Under the pieces are notes generated by a model. The model was not told where the DNA came from. It made no database searches and saw only the letters and a program-made list of their open reading frames with translations. A program made the translations under genes and the position numbers. A DNA stretch of 64,000 nucleotides from Saccharicrinis fermentans DSM 9555 = JCM 21142. Lineage in GTDB: Bacteria; Bacteroidota; Bacteroidia; Bacteroidales; Marinilabiliaceae. Positions 17,923 to 27,074 of the stretch are shown here, one piece after another. Location of the stretch: NCBI RefSeq assembly GCF_000517085.1, contig NZ_KI912107.1, forward strand, positions 4,895,980 to 4,959,979, given 5' to 3'. Each line of letters starts with the position of its first letter. The first letter of the stretch is position 1.

Positions 17923-18262
17923 AGTTGTAAAGTCTAAACTACACAATGTTTCGGTAACCGAAGCAAACCTTAATTATGTGGGTAGCATTACCATCGATGA
18001 AGATTTGATGGATGAGGCTAACATAATTGAAAATGAAAAGGTTCAGGTGGTAAATAATAACAATGGGGAACGTTTAGAAACCTATGTTATTAAGGGAGAA
18101 AGAGGTTCTGGTGTTATTTGTCTGAATGGTGCTGCTGCTAGAAAAGTAGCTGTTGGAGATGTGGTGATTATTATTACCTATGCCATGATGGATCTGGATG
18201 AAGCAAAAGAATTTAAACCTAAGTTTGTATTTCCGGATACGGAAACCAACAGGTTAGTGTAA
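17912..18262 (+). CDS. panD: aspartate 1-decarboxylase proenzyme
   Basis: Pyruvoyl enzyme producing beta-alanine for PanC. 116 aa, full length. The self-cleavage site Gly24-Ser25 is in NYVGSITID, giving the pyruvoyl group on Ser25. [21 protein letters not shown] is the conserved C-terminal barrel sequence. The ATG lies inside the end of panC (11-bp overlap), so the pair should be translated together in equal supply of the two PanC substrate arms. A terminator follows. Confidence 0.97.
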   Translation: MYVEVVKSKLHNVSVTEANLNYVGSITIDEDLMDEANIIENEKVQVVNNNNGERLETYVIKGERGSGVICLNGAAARKVAVGDVVIIITYAMMDLDEAKEFKPKFVFPDTETNRLV

Positions 18263-18280
18263 AATATTTTTATGTCTGAC

Positions 18281-18306
18281 AAGCCCCGGTTCTTCCGGGG
18301 TTTTTT
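18281..18306 (+). terminator. intrinsic terminator after panD
   Basis: GCCCCGG pairs with CCGGGGT around a short TTCTT loop and is followed by six T. It lies 19 bases after the stop and just before rfaE2. Confidence 0.85.
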
Positions 18307-18320
18307 GTATATTTAATACT

Positions 18321-18815
18321 ATGGCTCTTATATCATTTAAGTCAAAGATTGTAGAAGCAGCTAAGGCTGCAGAAATGGTTCAACAATGGCAAGGTGAGCA
18401 TGAAAGGGTGGTTTTTACCAATGGTTGTTTCGATATTCTACATCGTGGACATGTGGAATATTTAGCAAAAGCAGCAGAAAAGGGTAGCCGTCTGTTGTTG
18501 GGGCTAAATACCGACAGTTCAGTGCGCAGAATTAAAGGTCCTACACGCCCGATTGTTGATCAGGAAAGTAGGGCGATTGTGCTTGCTGCACTCGGCTTTG
18601 TTGATTTAATAGTGTTGTTTGATGAGGATACTCCTTATGAACTCATCAAAACTGTTCAGCCCGATGTATTAGTGAAAGGTGCCGATTATAAAGTGGAGGA
18701 TATTGTGGGCTACGATATTGTTTGTGAAAGAGGAGGATCTGTTGAAACAATATCTTTTGTGGATGGTTTTTCCACTACCCAAATAATTGATAAAATTGCA
18801 CATGAACTGAAATGA
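18321..18815 (+). CDS. rfaE2: D-glycero-beta-D-manno-heptose 1-phosphate adenylyltransferase
   Basis: Adds AMP to heptose 1-phosphate in ADP-heptose synthesis for the LPS inner core. 164 aa, the stand-alone cytidylyltransferase-like half (the HldE C-terminal domain). The nucleotide-binding VFTNGCFDILHRGHVEYL contains HRGH at 41-44. LGLNTDSSVRRIKGPTRPI, the VLVKGADY strand and the GFSTTQII(D/E)KI terminus identify this family over other HIGH-type transferases. The kinase half is not in the window. It starts right after the panD terminator, so it probably has its own promoter. Confidence 0.93.
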   Translation: MALISFKSKIVEAAKAAEMVQQWQGEHERVVFTNGCFDILHRGHVEYLAKAAEKGSRLLLGLNTDSSVRRIKGPTRPIVDQESRAIVLAALGFVDLIVLFDEDTPYELIKTVQPDVLVKGADYKVEDIVGYDIVCERGGSVETISFVDGFSTTQIIDKIAHELK

Positions 18816-18939
18816 TAGGGCTTTAAAGCTCTGTCTTCTTGCTTGTAGGGTATTTCAATGATGGTGTCTTCCTGTGCCTGTTTGTTTGAAGTTCGGAATA
18901 ACAGGGTTGATGCTTTGCTAATGATTAAATATTTTTTCC

Positions 18940-20307
18940 ATGGCCAAAACAAAATCAGTATTTGTTTGTCAGAATTGCGGGACTGAGTCACCTAAGTGGG
19001 TGGGTAAGTGTAACTCGTGTGGACAATGGAATACTTATGTGGAAGAGGTAGTGGTAAAATCCAGTACCAAGGCTTCTGCAAGCCAGAATTTCTTTGAAAC
19101 GGTTACAGCCAAACCTGCTTTGATAAAAGATGTTCCTATTTCTGAATTACCCAGAATAAATACTTCCAATATGGAATTGGACCGCGTATTGGGTGGAGGT
19201 ATGGTTCCTGGCTCCCTCATCCTGGTGGGAGGGGAACCTGGAATAGGAAAATCTACGTTGGTGTTGCAGATGGCATTGCGCATTGGATCTCAAAAAGTAC
19301 TGTATGTCTCAGGAGAGGAGAGTCCGCAACAAATTAAGCTGAGGGCTGATAGGATTCATCAGGGAAGTGAAAATTGCCTGGTGGTCAGTGAAACATCCAT
19401 GGAGAAAATATTGGGACATGTAAAAAATATTAACCCCGATTTATTGGTGATTGATTCTATACAAACGCTTAGTAGCGAAAGTGTGGAGTCATTGCCTGGA
19501 AGTGTTTCTCAAATACGTGAGTGCACTGGTTCTATATTGAGGGTCGCCAAAGAAACGAATTTGCCGGTCGTTTTGATTGGACATATTAACAAGGAAGGAA
19601 ATCTCGCAGGACCAAAGGTTTTGGAGCATATGGTGGATGTGGTGCTCCAGTTTGAAGGCGATAGAAACCATATGTATCGCATTCTGCGCTCTATCAAAAA
19701 TCGTTTTGGTTCCACTGCAGAGATTGGCATCTTTGAAATGTTAGGGAACGGACTTCGTGAGGTAACGAACCCATCAGAGTTATTGCTTTCTCATCATCAT
19801 GACAATTTGAGTGGTGTTGCTATTTCAGCCGCGATTGAAGGCATGCGTCCTTTTTTGATAGAAACACAAGCCTTGGTGAGTACAGCAGCCTATGGAACAC
19901 CTCAGCGCTCTGCAACAGGTTTTGACTTGCGGCGCTTGAATATGCTTTTGGCTGTTTTGGAGAAAAGGGCAGGTTTTAAGTTGGCCGTCAAGGATGTTTT
20001 CTTGAATATTGCGGGGGGAATCAAGGTGAATGATCCTTCCATTGACTTGGCGGTGGTATCTGCTATTCTATCTTCTAATATTGATATACCTGTGACTTCT
20101 AGTGTTTGCATGGCTGGTGAAGTTGGTTTGTCTGGAGAGATTAGACCGGTGACACGAATAGAACAGCGGATTGGCGAAGCTTCTAAACTAGGGTTCGAAC
20201 AAATTATTATCCCAAAATTTACCAAAGGATTAGATTTAGTGAAATATGATATACAAGTTACGCAGGTAAGTAAACTTGAAGAAGCCTTTAAATTACTATT
20301 TGCGTAA
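18940..20307 (+). CDS. radA: DNA repair protein RadA
   Basis: RecA-like branch-migration helicase in recombination. 455 aa. The N-terminal zinc finger has Cys10, Cys13, Cys24 and Cys27 (CQNC...CNSC). The Walker A loop GGEPGIGKST is at about 97-106. The RadA-specific KNRFG motif lies in ILRSIKNRFGST. The Lon-like C-terminal domain carries LNIAGGIKVNDPSIDLAV. All domains are present in order and the length is normal. It is convergent with the penicillin-binding protein gene, separated by a long hairpin. Confidence 0.97.
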   Translation: MAKTKSVFVCQNCGTESPKWVGKCNSCGQWNTYVEEVVVKSSTKASASQNFFETVTAKPALIKDVPISELPRINTSNMELDRVLGGGMVPGSLILVGGEPGIGKSTLVLQMALRIGSQKVLYVSGEESPQQIKLRADRIHQGSENCLVVSETSMEKILGHVKNINPDLLVIDSIQTLSSESVESLPGSVSQIRECTGSILRVAKETNLPVVLIGHINKEGNLAGPKVLEHMVDVVLQFEGDRNHMYRILRSIKNRFGSTAEIGIFEMLGNGLREVTNPSELLLSHHHDNLSGVAISAAIEGMRPFLIETQALVSTAAYGTPQRSATGFDLRRLNMLLAVLEKRAGFKLAVKDVFLNIAGGIKVNDPSIDLAVVSAILSSNIDIPVTSSVCMAGEVGLSGEIRPVTRIEQRIGEASKLGFEQIIIPKFTKGLDLVKYDIQVTQVSKLEEAFKLLFA

Positions 20308-20332
20308 TGAGAAGGAAGCAGATTTTGGTTGT

Positions 20333-20390
20333 AATCATAAAAAAAAAGAGGCGATTTCTCCAGTGAAATTGCCTCTTTTTTTTTATGATT
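20333..20390. terminator. long bidirectional hairpin terminator after radA
   Basis: AATCATAAAAAAAAAGAGGC pairs with GCCTCTTTTTTTTTATGATT, and GATTTC/GAAATT extends the stem inwards, a hairpin of nearly 60 bases with A and T tracts on both sides. It is well placed to end both radA and the convergent gene. Confidence 0.8.
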
Positions 20391-20439
20391 CATGAATAGG
20401 CTTGTTTAAACCTGAAGAATACATTAGAAGATGTATTAT

Positions 20440-20482
20440 GGATTAAACATGCTGGCCAGCATGTCGCTAGCGTGTTTAATCC
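20440..20482. repeat. imperfect inverted repeat (14-bp arms) between convergent genes
   Basis: GGATTAAACATGCT and AGCGTGTTTAATCC pair at 13 of 14 positions. The interior holds two more small palindromes (GCTGGCCAGC, CGCTAGCG). An AATACAT/ATGTATT hairpin precedes it at about 20418-20437. Together with the terminator, this makes an unusually hairpin-rich 190-bp gap. Confidence 0.6.
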
Positions 20483-20521
20483 ACTGTTAACGCTTATGTC
20501 GAAGTTCTGATGAATCATCTG

Positions 20522-22882
20522 TTAAAAGAATTCTGATTCGTCGCCGTTGGTATATGTATTTTCATCTATGTCCTCTTCATTATTGGTACCGTTATTGTCA
20601 TCGCAGTCCAGTGTGAGGTTGAAGTTGATAGGTTCTTCGAAAATATCTTCTTCGCTGACTTGTAGCGTCTCGTCAGCGTATACTTTTTTCATATATAAGG
20701 CCCAGATAGGCAGTGCCATATTGGCGCCTTGTCCAAGCCTGATACCATCAAAGTGAATATCTCTATCTTCGCCCCCTACCCAAATACCGGTGGTGAGGTT
20801 TGGAGTGACACCTATGAACCAGCCATCTGAGTGGTTCTGGGTGGTGCCTGTTTTGCCTCCAATTTGTCCGCTGAAATGGTAGGTGTAGCGTAGTCGTTTT
20901 CCCGTTCCATTATTGACCACTCCTTGAAGTAGGTTTAACATTAGATAGGCTGTCTGTTCGCTGATTACTTCTTTCTTTTTAGGGGTGAATTGACCAATGA
21001 CATTGCCATAACGATCTACTATTCTTGAAATCATCATAGGCTCAATACGTACTCCTTTGTTAGCGAAGGTGCTGTATGCACTTACCATCTCATTTAATGA
21101 GAAGTCAGGAATGCCCAGACACAGCGAAGGTACAGCGTCCATAGGACTGAGGATTCCCAGCTCATGAATCATATCTCTGACAGCTTCTGGATTGTATTGC
21201 TTCATTACCCATGCCGATATGTTGTTGTTAGAATTGGCTAAACCCCATTTTAAAGTAACCATCTCTCCTTTTTTACGCTTACCTGCATCACGGGGAGTCC
21301 AGGTTTTTCCATCTGGTAAAACAAATGTTTGAGGTATGTTAGGAACCAGGTCGCAAGGAGTGTGTCCTTCTTGCATGGCCAAAGTATATACAAGGGGTTT
21401 GATGGTTGAACCTACCTGTCGCTTTCCTTTGGTAGCCATGTCGTACATAAAATATTTAAAGTTGGGACCACCAACATAGGCCTTCACATGTCCATTTCGT
21501 GGGTCAATAGAAAATAAACTTGCCCGTAAATAGTGCTTGATATGTATGATGGAATCCAATGGAGTCAAGATGGTGTCTTTCTCTCCTTCCCAAGTAAATA
21601 TTTGCATGTTAACAGGCTTCCGAAAGGATTTCATGATGGAATCTTTGTGAATACCCTCTTTACGCAAGGTTCTGTATCGCTCTGAATTACGAATAGCTTT
21701 GTTGATAATATTTTCGTATTGTTCCTCGCTAATTTTATGGGTAAATGGAGCCCTGCTTCTACCTTTTTTTTCTTTAAAGAATGCCTTTTGCAGGTTGTTG
21801 GCCAGATGATCGTGTACCGCACTTTCAGCATAGGTTTGCATTTTATAATTTACAGTGGTGTAAATTTTCAAACCATCCCGGTATATGTTGTACTTGGTAC
21901 CATCTGGTTTTAGGTTTTTGTTGATAAATCCGTACATAGGATTATTTTCCCATTCGACACTGTCTGCAATGAATTTATTGTGCAAATATGGTGGGTAGTT
22001 TTTTCTTTCCGGTTTACCTGCGTTTAACGTTAATCGGATGTATTCGCGAAAATAAGGGGCAACCCCTTCTTTATGATCTCGTCTTCTAAATTTGAGGGTG
22101 AGAGGAATGTTTTTCAAGGAGTCATACTCTTCTTGTTTAATAAATTGTGCTTTGCGCATCTGATTTAAAACAACATTACGTCTGAATTCGGTGGTGTCTC
22201 TACGTCTTACGGGATTGAATAAGGCCGGATTTTTGAGCATCCCAATTAATACAGCAGCTTCCTCTATTTTGATGGAATCTGTGGTGACACCAAAAAATGT
22301 TTGTGCGGCCGACTGTATTCCGTATGCATCGTATATGTAACCTACTTTGTTGAGGTACATCGTTAATATCTCGTTTTTGGTGTAGCTTCGTTCCAGTTTG
22401 ACGGCAATGACCCACTCGTTAAGCTTTTGTAGTCCTCGTTCCCAAATATTTTTAGCTGGCTCGTGAAACAAAAGTTTCGCCAATTGTTGGGTGATTGTAC
22501 TACCACCTCCTGATCCTTTATCTCCCAGAAGAACTGTTCTTATGGCAACCCTTGCCAAACCTCTGGGGTCAACTCCTGAGTGATCATAAAAACGTAAATC
22601 TTCAGTGGCAATGAGTGCATTCACGATGTAAGGTGAAAGCTCATCAAAATCTACAAAGGTCCTGTTTTCTATCGCAAAGTTGCCCAGTACCTCATGGTCC
22701 TCTGAAATAATCTCAGTGGCAAGACTGCTTTTGGGGTTCTCCAATTCCTCGAATGAAGGCATGACTCCCAAAAATCCCATGGATATCAGAAAAAATAAAA
22801 GAAATATTGAAAGCAAGCCTGCTATGATGCTTCCCCAAAACCATTTGAGCAGTCTTTTAATTCCTTTGTTGTTTGTGCACAT
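20522..22882 (-). CDS. class A penicillin-binding protein (PBP1A-type)
   Basis: Bifunctional peptidoglycan glycosyltransferase/transpeptidase at the inner membrane. 786 aa. A single N-terminal membrane anchor (about 15-38) is followed by the GT51 domain, with ATEDLRFYDHSGVD holding the catalytic Glu, then GGSTITQQLAK and the LNKVGYIYDAYGIQSAA region. The transpeptidase domain has the SxxK motif in GSTIKP (Ser near 490), SNN as SxN, and KTGTT near 676. The acidic tail after residue 750 (DDNNGTNNEEDIDEN) is low complexity. The gene stands alone, divergent from topA. The product may be mrcA-like, but which PBP1 paralogue it is cannot be decided. Confidence 0.93.
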   Translation of the reverse strand: MCTNNKGIKRLLKWFWGSIIAGLLSIFLLFFLISMGFLGVMPSFEELENPKSSLATEIISEDHEVLGNFAIENRTFVDFDELSPYIVNALIATEDLRFYDHSGVDPRGLARVAIRTVLLGDKGSGGGSTITQQLAKLLFHEPAKNIWERGLQKLNEWVIAVKLERSYTKNEILTMYLNKVGYIYDAYGIQSAAQTFFGVTTDSIKIEEAAVLIGMLKNPALFNPVRRRDTTEFRRNVVLNQMRKAQFIKQEEYDSLKNIPLTLKFRRRDHKEGVAPYFREYIRLTLNAGKPERKNYPPYLHNKFIADSVEWENNPMYGFINKNLKPDGTKYNIYRDGLKIYTTVNYKMQTYAESAVHDHLANNLQKAFFKEKKGRSRAPFTHKISEEQYENIINKAIRNSERYRTLRKEGIHKDSIMKSFRKPVNMQIFTWEGEKDTILTPLDSIIHIKHYLRASLFSIDPRNGHVKAYVGGPNFKYFMYDMATKGKRQVGSTIKPLVYTLAMQEGHTPCDLVPNIPQTFVLPDGKTWTPRDAGKRKKGEMVTLKWGLANSNNNISAWVMKQYNPEAVRDMIHELGILSPMDAVPSLCLGIPDFSLNEMVSAYSTFANKGVRIEPMMISRIVDRYGNVIGQFTPKKKEVISEQTAYLMLNLLQGVVNNGTGKRLRYTYHFSGQIGGKTGTTQNHSDGWFIGVTPNLTTGIWVGGEDRDIHFDGIRLGQGANMALPIWALYMKKVYADETLQVSEEDIFEEPINFNLTLDCDDNNGTNNEEDIDENTYTNGDESEFF

Positions 22883-23267
22883 AATTGTTGTTTGTTGAAA
22901 ATTTGGCGTAAAATTAGCAATTTTACTTATATACTGGTTTTTAATGTAAATTTATTCTTTTAAACGCTAATTTACGCAAAAAGTTATATGTTTGATATTC
23001 TTATGTGATTGAATGATAGATATTAATGTATTTTACTTGTGGTGTGGTTAGGCTGTAGCTTATGAGAACTTTAAGGCCTTTTATGATGTCTTTTGTTTTT
23101 TGAACGGGCGATCTATTGAGTATTGTAAGGATAATTTTTTAAATTTGACACTTTTATAAAGGTTAACGGTAAAATGGCTTAGGTTATCAAATTCATAGTT
23201 TTGTGGAGCCGGTGAAACCTTGTAAAGTTATATATAGATATAATTGAGCGTTAATATATTATAGTAA
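22883..23267. promoter_or_regulatory. 385-bp divergent intergenic region with a candidate topA promoter
   Basis: No gene is visible here. On the plus strand, TTG at 23116-23118 and TAAATTTG at 23140-23147 (21-base spacer) form a good match to the Bacteroidetes promoter pattern about 120 bases before topA. No clear matching octamer was seen for the minus-strand penicillin-binding protein gene. Confidence 0.35.
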
Positions 23268-25703
23268 ATGGCTAAAAAAAGTAGTATTAGTGAAGAGAAC
23301 TTGGTGATTGTTGAGTCTCCTGCCAAAGCAAAAACTATTGAGAAATTTTTAGGCAATAATTTCTTGGTGAAGTCGAGCTATGGACATATTCGAGATCTAG
23401 CAAAAAAGGATTTTGGCATTGACATAGCCAATAACTACTTACCTAATTATGTGGTTTCAGACGACAAAAAAGAGGTGGTCAGGGAGCTAAAGAAGTTGGC
23501 TAAGAGTGTGAAGACTGTATGGCTCGCTTCCGATGAAGACCGTGAGGGGGAGGCTATTGCATGGCATTTGTATGACGAGTTGGGACTGACTCCTGAAAAT
23601 ACAAAAAGAATTGTTTTTCATGAGATTACAAAGTCAGCCATTTTAAATGCAGTTGAAAATCCAAGAGATATAAATATTGATTTGGTTAATGCGCAGCAGG
23701 CACGTCGAGTACTGGATCGTCTAGTGGGTTTTGAGTTATCTCCAGTGCTTTGGAAGAAAGTGAAACCTTCTTTGTCTGCAGGTAGGGTTCAGTCTGTGAC
23801 TGTGCGGCTGATTGTAGAAAGGGAAAGAGAAATATTTGCTTTTAATCCCAAATCATCTTATCGGGTTACAGCTGTTTTTAATGTAACAAATGCTGATGGT
23901 CGGGTTTCTGAGATGAAAGCAGAGTTGTCTAAGCGTTTTGCAACCTTAGAGGAGACAGAAGTCTTTTTAAATAAATGTAAGGGGGCTCAGTTTAAAGTTT
24001 CGGATATAACTAAAAAGCCTTTAAAGAAAACGCCAGCTGCACCTTTTACAACATCTACTTTGCAACAAGAAGCCAGTAGGAAATTGGGTTTTTCGGTTGG
24101 ACAAACCATGTCGGTTGCTCAAAAATTGTATGAAGCAGGTAAGATTACCTATATGCGTACCGACTCGGTAAACTTGGCAGATACGGCTCTTAAAATGGCC
24201 AGTGAGCAGATTACTGGTGTAATGGGTGAGGAGTACCTGAAGATAAGAAAGTATCAGACCAAAAGTAAGGGCGCGCAGGAGGCTCATGAGGCCATCCGTC
24301 CCACAGAGCTGAATAAACCAACTGTCTCTGGTTCGCAACAGGAACAAAAGTTATATGAACTTATATGGAAACGTACGATTGCTTCGCAAATGAGTGATGC
24401 CCGCCTGGAGAAAACAACCGTGCAGATTAAAGCTGACGGTGTAAGTGAGCATTTTGTGGCAAGTGGTGAAGTAATTCAGTTTGATGGTTTCTTAAAGGTG
24501 TATTTACAGTCTTCGGAGCATGATGGGGAGACTGAGGGCGAAGAAGATGCTGGATTATTGCCCCCAATGAATGTTGGCGATCAATTAATGTATGAGATGA
24601 TTGAGGCGCGGGAGAGATGGAGTCAGAAACCTGCCAGGTATTCAGAAGCGGCACTCGTAAAGAAATTAGAAGACTTAGGTATTGGCCGTCCGTCTACTTA
24701 TGCACCAACTATTTCTACCGTTCAGAACAGAGGTTATGTTGTGAAAGAAGAACGTGAAGGAAAGGAAAGAGCTTATCGTTATCTGGCATTGAAAAATGAT
24801 GAGATTTTTTCTGAACAAAAGACAGAGATAACAGGAGCCGAAAGAAATAAGTTATTTCCAACGGATGTGGGAATGGTGGTAAATGATTTTTTGATGCGTT
24901 ATTTTCCCAATATCGTAAGCTATGATTTCACTGCAAAAGTGGAGATGCAATTTGATGAAATTTCGTTGGGAAAAATAGTGTGGAATGAATCTATTGATGA
25001 GTTTTATAAGAGTTTTCATCAACAGGTGGAGGAAACATTGGAAACATCGGAACGAAATACTGGAGAACGGCATTTAGGTGAAGATCCTAAAACGGGTAAG
25101 CCCGTCATAGTTAAAATTGGTCGCTATGGTCCAATGGCTCAATTGGGTGAGAGTAGTGAGGATGAGGAGGTTGAAAAACCGAAGTTTGCATCTTTGCAAA
25201 GAGGTCAACACCTGGAAACAATTACATTGGAGGAGGCCATCAGGTTGTTTGATTTGCCCCGAGACCTGGGTCTTTATGAGGATAAAAAAGTAGTGGTTGG
25301 TATTGGTCGTTTTGGTCCTTATGTCCGTCATGATGGAAAATTTGTTTCTCTGAAGAAGGGAGTGGATGATCCTCTGGAAATAGAATTGGACAGAGCAATT
25401 GTTCTGATTGAAGAAAAAAGAAAAGCAGATAAAGAAAAGTTTATCAAGAGTTTTGATGAAGATCCGGAAGTGCAAATTTTAAATGGCCGTTGGGGACCGT
25501 ATATTTCTTACCAAAAAAAGAATTATAAGATACCTAAGGATACTGATCCTACGAAACTTTCGTTTGATGATTGTCAAAAGCTTATAAAGAACGGTGGTAA
25601 GAAACCTGTAAAAAAAGCAGCAACAAAGAAAACGGCAACAAAAAAAACAGCCACTAAAGTTGCGGCAAAAAAGACAAGCGCCAAAAAGAGTACAAAAAAA
25701 TAA
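23268..25703 (+). CDS. topA: DNA topoisomerase I (type IA)
   Basis: Relaxes negative supercoils. 811 aa. The TOPRIM domain starts with LVIVESPAKAKTIEKFLG (about 12-29) and has the DxDxE-type acidic site at LASDEDREGEAIAWH. The active-site tyrosine is Tyr295 in ITYMRTDS. SAGRVQSV and GIGRPSTYAPT(I/S) are the other family signatures. Instead of C4 zinc fingers, the C-terminus has several topoisomerase C-terminal repeats (GRYGPMAQLG, GRFGPYVRHDGKFVSL, GRWGPYISY) and a Lys/Ala/Thr-rich tail of about 35 residues with a KKTAT repeat, as in other Bacteroidetes TopA. The next gene begins 17 bp later. Confidence 0.96.
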   Translation: MAKKSSISEENLVIVESPAKAKTIEKFLGNNFLVKSSYGHIRDLAKKDFGIDIANNYLPNYVVSDDKKEVVRELKKLAKSVKTVWLASDEDREGEAIAWHLYDELGLTPENTKRIVFHEITKSAILNAVENPRDINIDLVNAQQARRVLDRLVGFELSPVLWKKVKPSLSAGRVQSVTVRLIVEREREIFAFNPKSSYRVTAVFNVTNADGRVSEMKAELSKRFATLEETEVFLNKCKGAQFKVSDITKKPLKKTPAAPFTTSTLQQEASRKLGFSVGQTMSVAQKLYEAGKITYMRTDSVNLADTALKMASEQITGVMGEEYLKIRKYQTKSKGAQEAHEAIRPTELNKPTVSGSQQEQKLYELIWKRTIASQMSDARLEKTTVQIKADGVSEHFVASGEVIQFDGFLKVYLQSSEHDGETEGEEDAGLLPPMNVGDQLMYEMIEARERWSQKPARYSEAALVKKLEDLGIGRPSTYAPTISTVQNRGYVVKEEREGKERAYRYLALKNDEIFSEQKTEITGAERNKLFPTDVGMVVNDFLMRYFPNIVSYDFTAKVEMQFDEISLGKIVWNESIDEFYKSFHQQVEETLETSERNTGERHLGEDPKTGKPVIVKIGRYGPMAQLGESSEDEEVEKPKFASLQRGQHLETITLEEAIRLFDLPRDLGLYEDKKVVVGIGRFGPYVRHDGKFVSLKKGVDDPLEIELDRAIVLIEEKRKADKEKFIKSFDEDPEVQILNGRWGPYISYQKKNYKIPKDTDPTKLSFDDCQKLIKNGGKKPVKKAATKKTATKKTATKVAAKKTSAKKSTKK

Positions 25704-25720
25704 TTCAGAAAATATTTATA

Positions 25721-26878
25721 GTGCAACTGAGCGATTTTTTTGACCCGATCATGGAAACAAAGACATATAATAATTATATGTCCGGGGAGGATAGTCTCCT
25801 TAGTCAAATTAAATATAGTGCAGTTGAGGACTTCGATAAAGAGTTACTCTCTACCTTTGAAGTAGCTCTTGTTGGGATTTCGGATGGTAAAAATTCCCCT
25901 GGTAATGAAGGGTGTGCATATGCCAGTAGTGAAATTCGAAGAAATTTGAGATCACTGCGAAGTATATCAAAGCCTCTGCAAATGATTGATTTGGGAAATA
26001 TAAAGGGAAAATCCTTAAACGATAAGTATTTTGCTCTTCGCGAGGTGTTCGCCATTCTTTCTTCTCTAGATATTGTAGTTGTTGTTATTGGAGGAGGGCA
26101 AGATTATTTTTTACCATTAGTGAAAGGATTGTCCGGATATCAGAAAGAGTTGGCCATCTCAGTCATAGATGCTAAATTAGATTTTGATTTAGGTAGGGGT
26201 GACTTTAACGCACAAACTTTTTTGACTCAGCTGGGGAACGATTTTGTAGATAATATTTTTCAGTTAAATTTGTTAGGAATACAAAAATATTTGGTGGGTG
26301 AAAGTCAGGAAATACAATTAGATGATTTACATTGGGAATATATCCGTTTGAAAGATATTAGAAATGAAAATATTCTTGCAGCCGAGCCGTTGTTGAGAGA
26401 TGCTGATTTGGTTAGTTTCGATGTGGGTGCCATACAAAAAGAGTATATGCCCTATTTTTCAAATATGAATGTGAATGGTCTCACTGGATATGATGCCTGC
26501 CGTTTAGCATGGTATGCTGGTGTAGGTGACCGTTTAAAAGCGTTTTGTCTTCATGAATATAATCCACAAATGGATAAATCAGGCAAGGGGGCAATGTTAT
26601 GTGCACAAATAATTTGGCATTTATTAGATGGTATGTCTCAGAATATGAGACAGCTATCCTCGTTGGAAGCAGAACAGTGTAAAATTTCTGTGGTTCATTT
26701 ACAAGATTTTGACATAGACTTACGTTTCTATTCAAATAGAGTTACTAACAGATGGTGGATTGAAGTGCCATGGAAGAATGGTGTTAAAATGTTGGCTTGT
26801 GAAGAAAAAGATTATCTTTTTGCTAAGAATGGTGAATTGCCCGATAAATGGTGGAGATTCTTTCAAAAAGATATTTAG
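25721..26878 (+). CDS. arginase/formimidoylglutamase-fold protein with altered metal site
   Basis: 385 aa. The GTG at 25721 is preferred because it gives LSDFFDP near the N-terminus, as in Bacteroidetes members of this family; ATG at 25751 is the alternative. The ureohydrolase fold is recognisable by GGGQDY (124-129, usually GGDH), VIDAKLDFD (149-156, usually DAHxD) and SFDVGAIQ (232-239, usually SxDxDxxDP). Two metal-binding His positions (now Gln127 and Lys152) and one Asp (now Gly236) are therefore replaced, so canonical dimanganese chemistry is unlikely. It lies between topA and the T9SS operon, 196 bp before porP. A link to secretion is possible but unproven. Confidence 0.7.
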   Translation: MQLSDFFDPIMETKTYNNYMSGEDSLLSQIKYSAVEDFDKELLSTFEVALVGISDGKNSPGNEGCAYASSEIRRNLRSLRSISKPLQMIDLGNIKGKSLNDKYFALREVFAILSSLDIVVVVIGGGQDYFLPLVKGLSGYQKELAISVIDAKLDFDLGRGDFNAQTFLTQLGNDFVDNIFQLNLLGIQKYLVGESQEIQLDDLHWEYIRLKDIRNENILAAEPLLRDADLVSFDVGAIQKEYMPYFSNMNVNGLTGYDACRLAWYAGVGDRLKAFCLHEYNPQMDKSGKGAMLCAQIIWHLLDGMSQNMRQLSSLEAEQCKISVVHLQDFDIDLRFYSNRVTNRWWIEVPWKNGVKMLACEEKDYLFAKNGELPDKWWRFFQKDI

Positions 26879-27074
26879 TAGTCTGTTGGCATTACAAAAA
26901 AATTAACATGTTTAACTTATAAAAACGAAACCTTTATTGTTGAATTAAAGTATACGAACTTGGTTTTTAACCGCAAAAAAGATGAAGCTTAATTGATAAG
27001 TTTCAATGCTATAATAAGATATAGTGATAAGCAAAAAAAACTAGAGTTCTTTGGGTTTTTTATAACTGAAGTAA

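Noticed and set aside
25600-25703. Lysine-rich repeat at the end of topA considered as a possible frameshift or foreign tail.
   Set aside because: KKTAT-type tails are a normal feature of Bacteroidetes TopA, and the frame is continuous.
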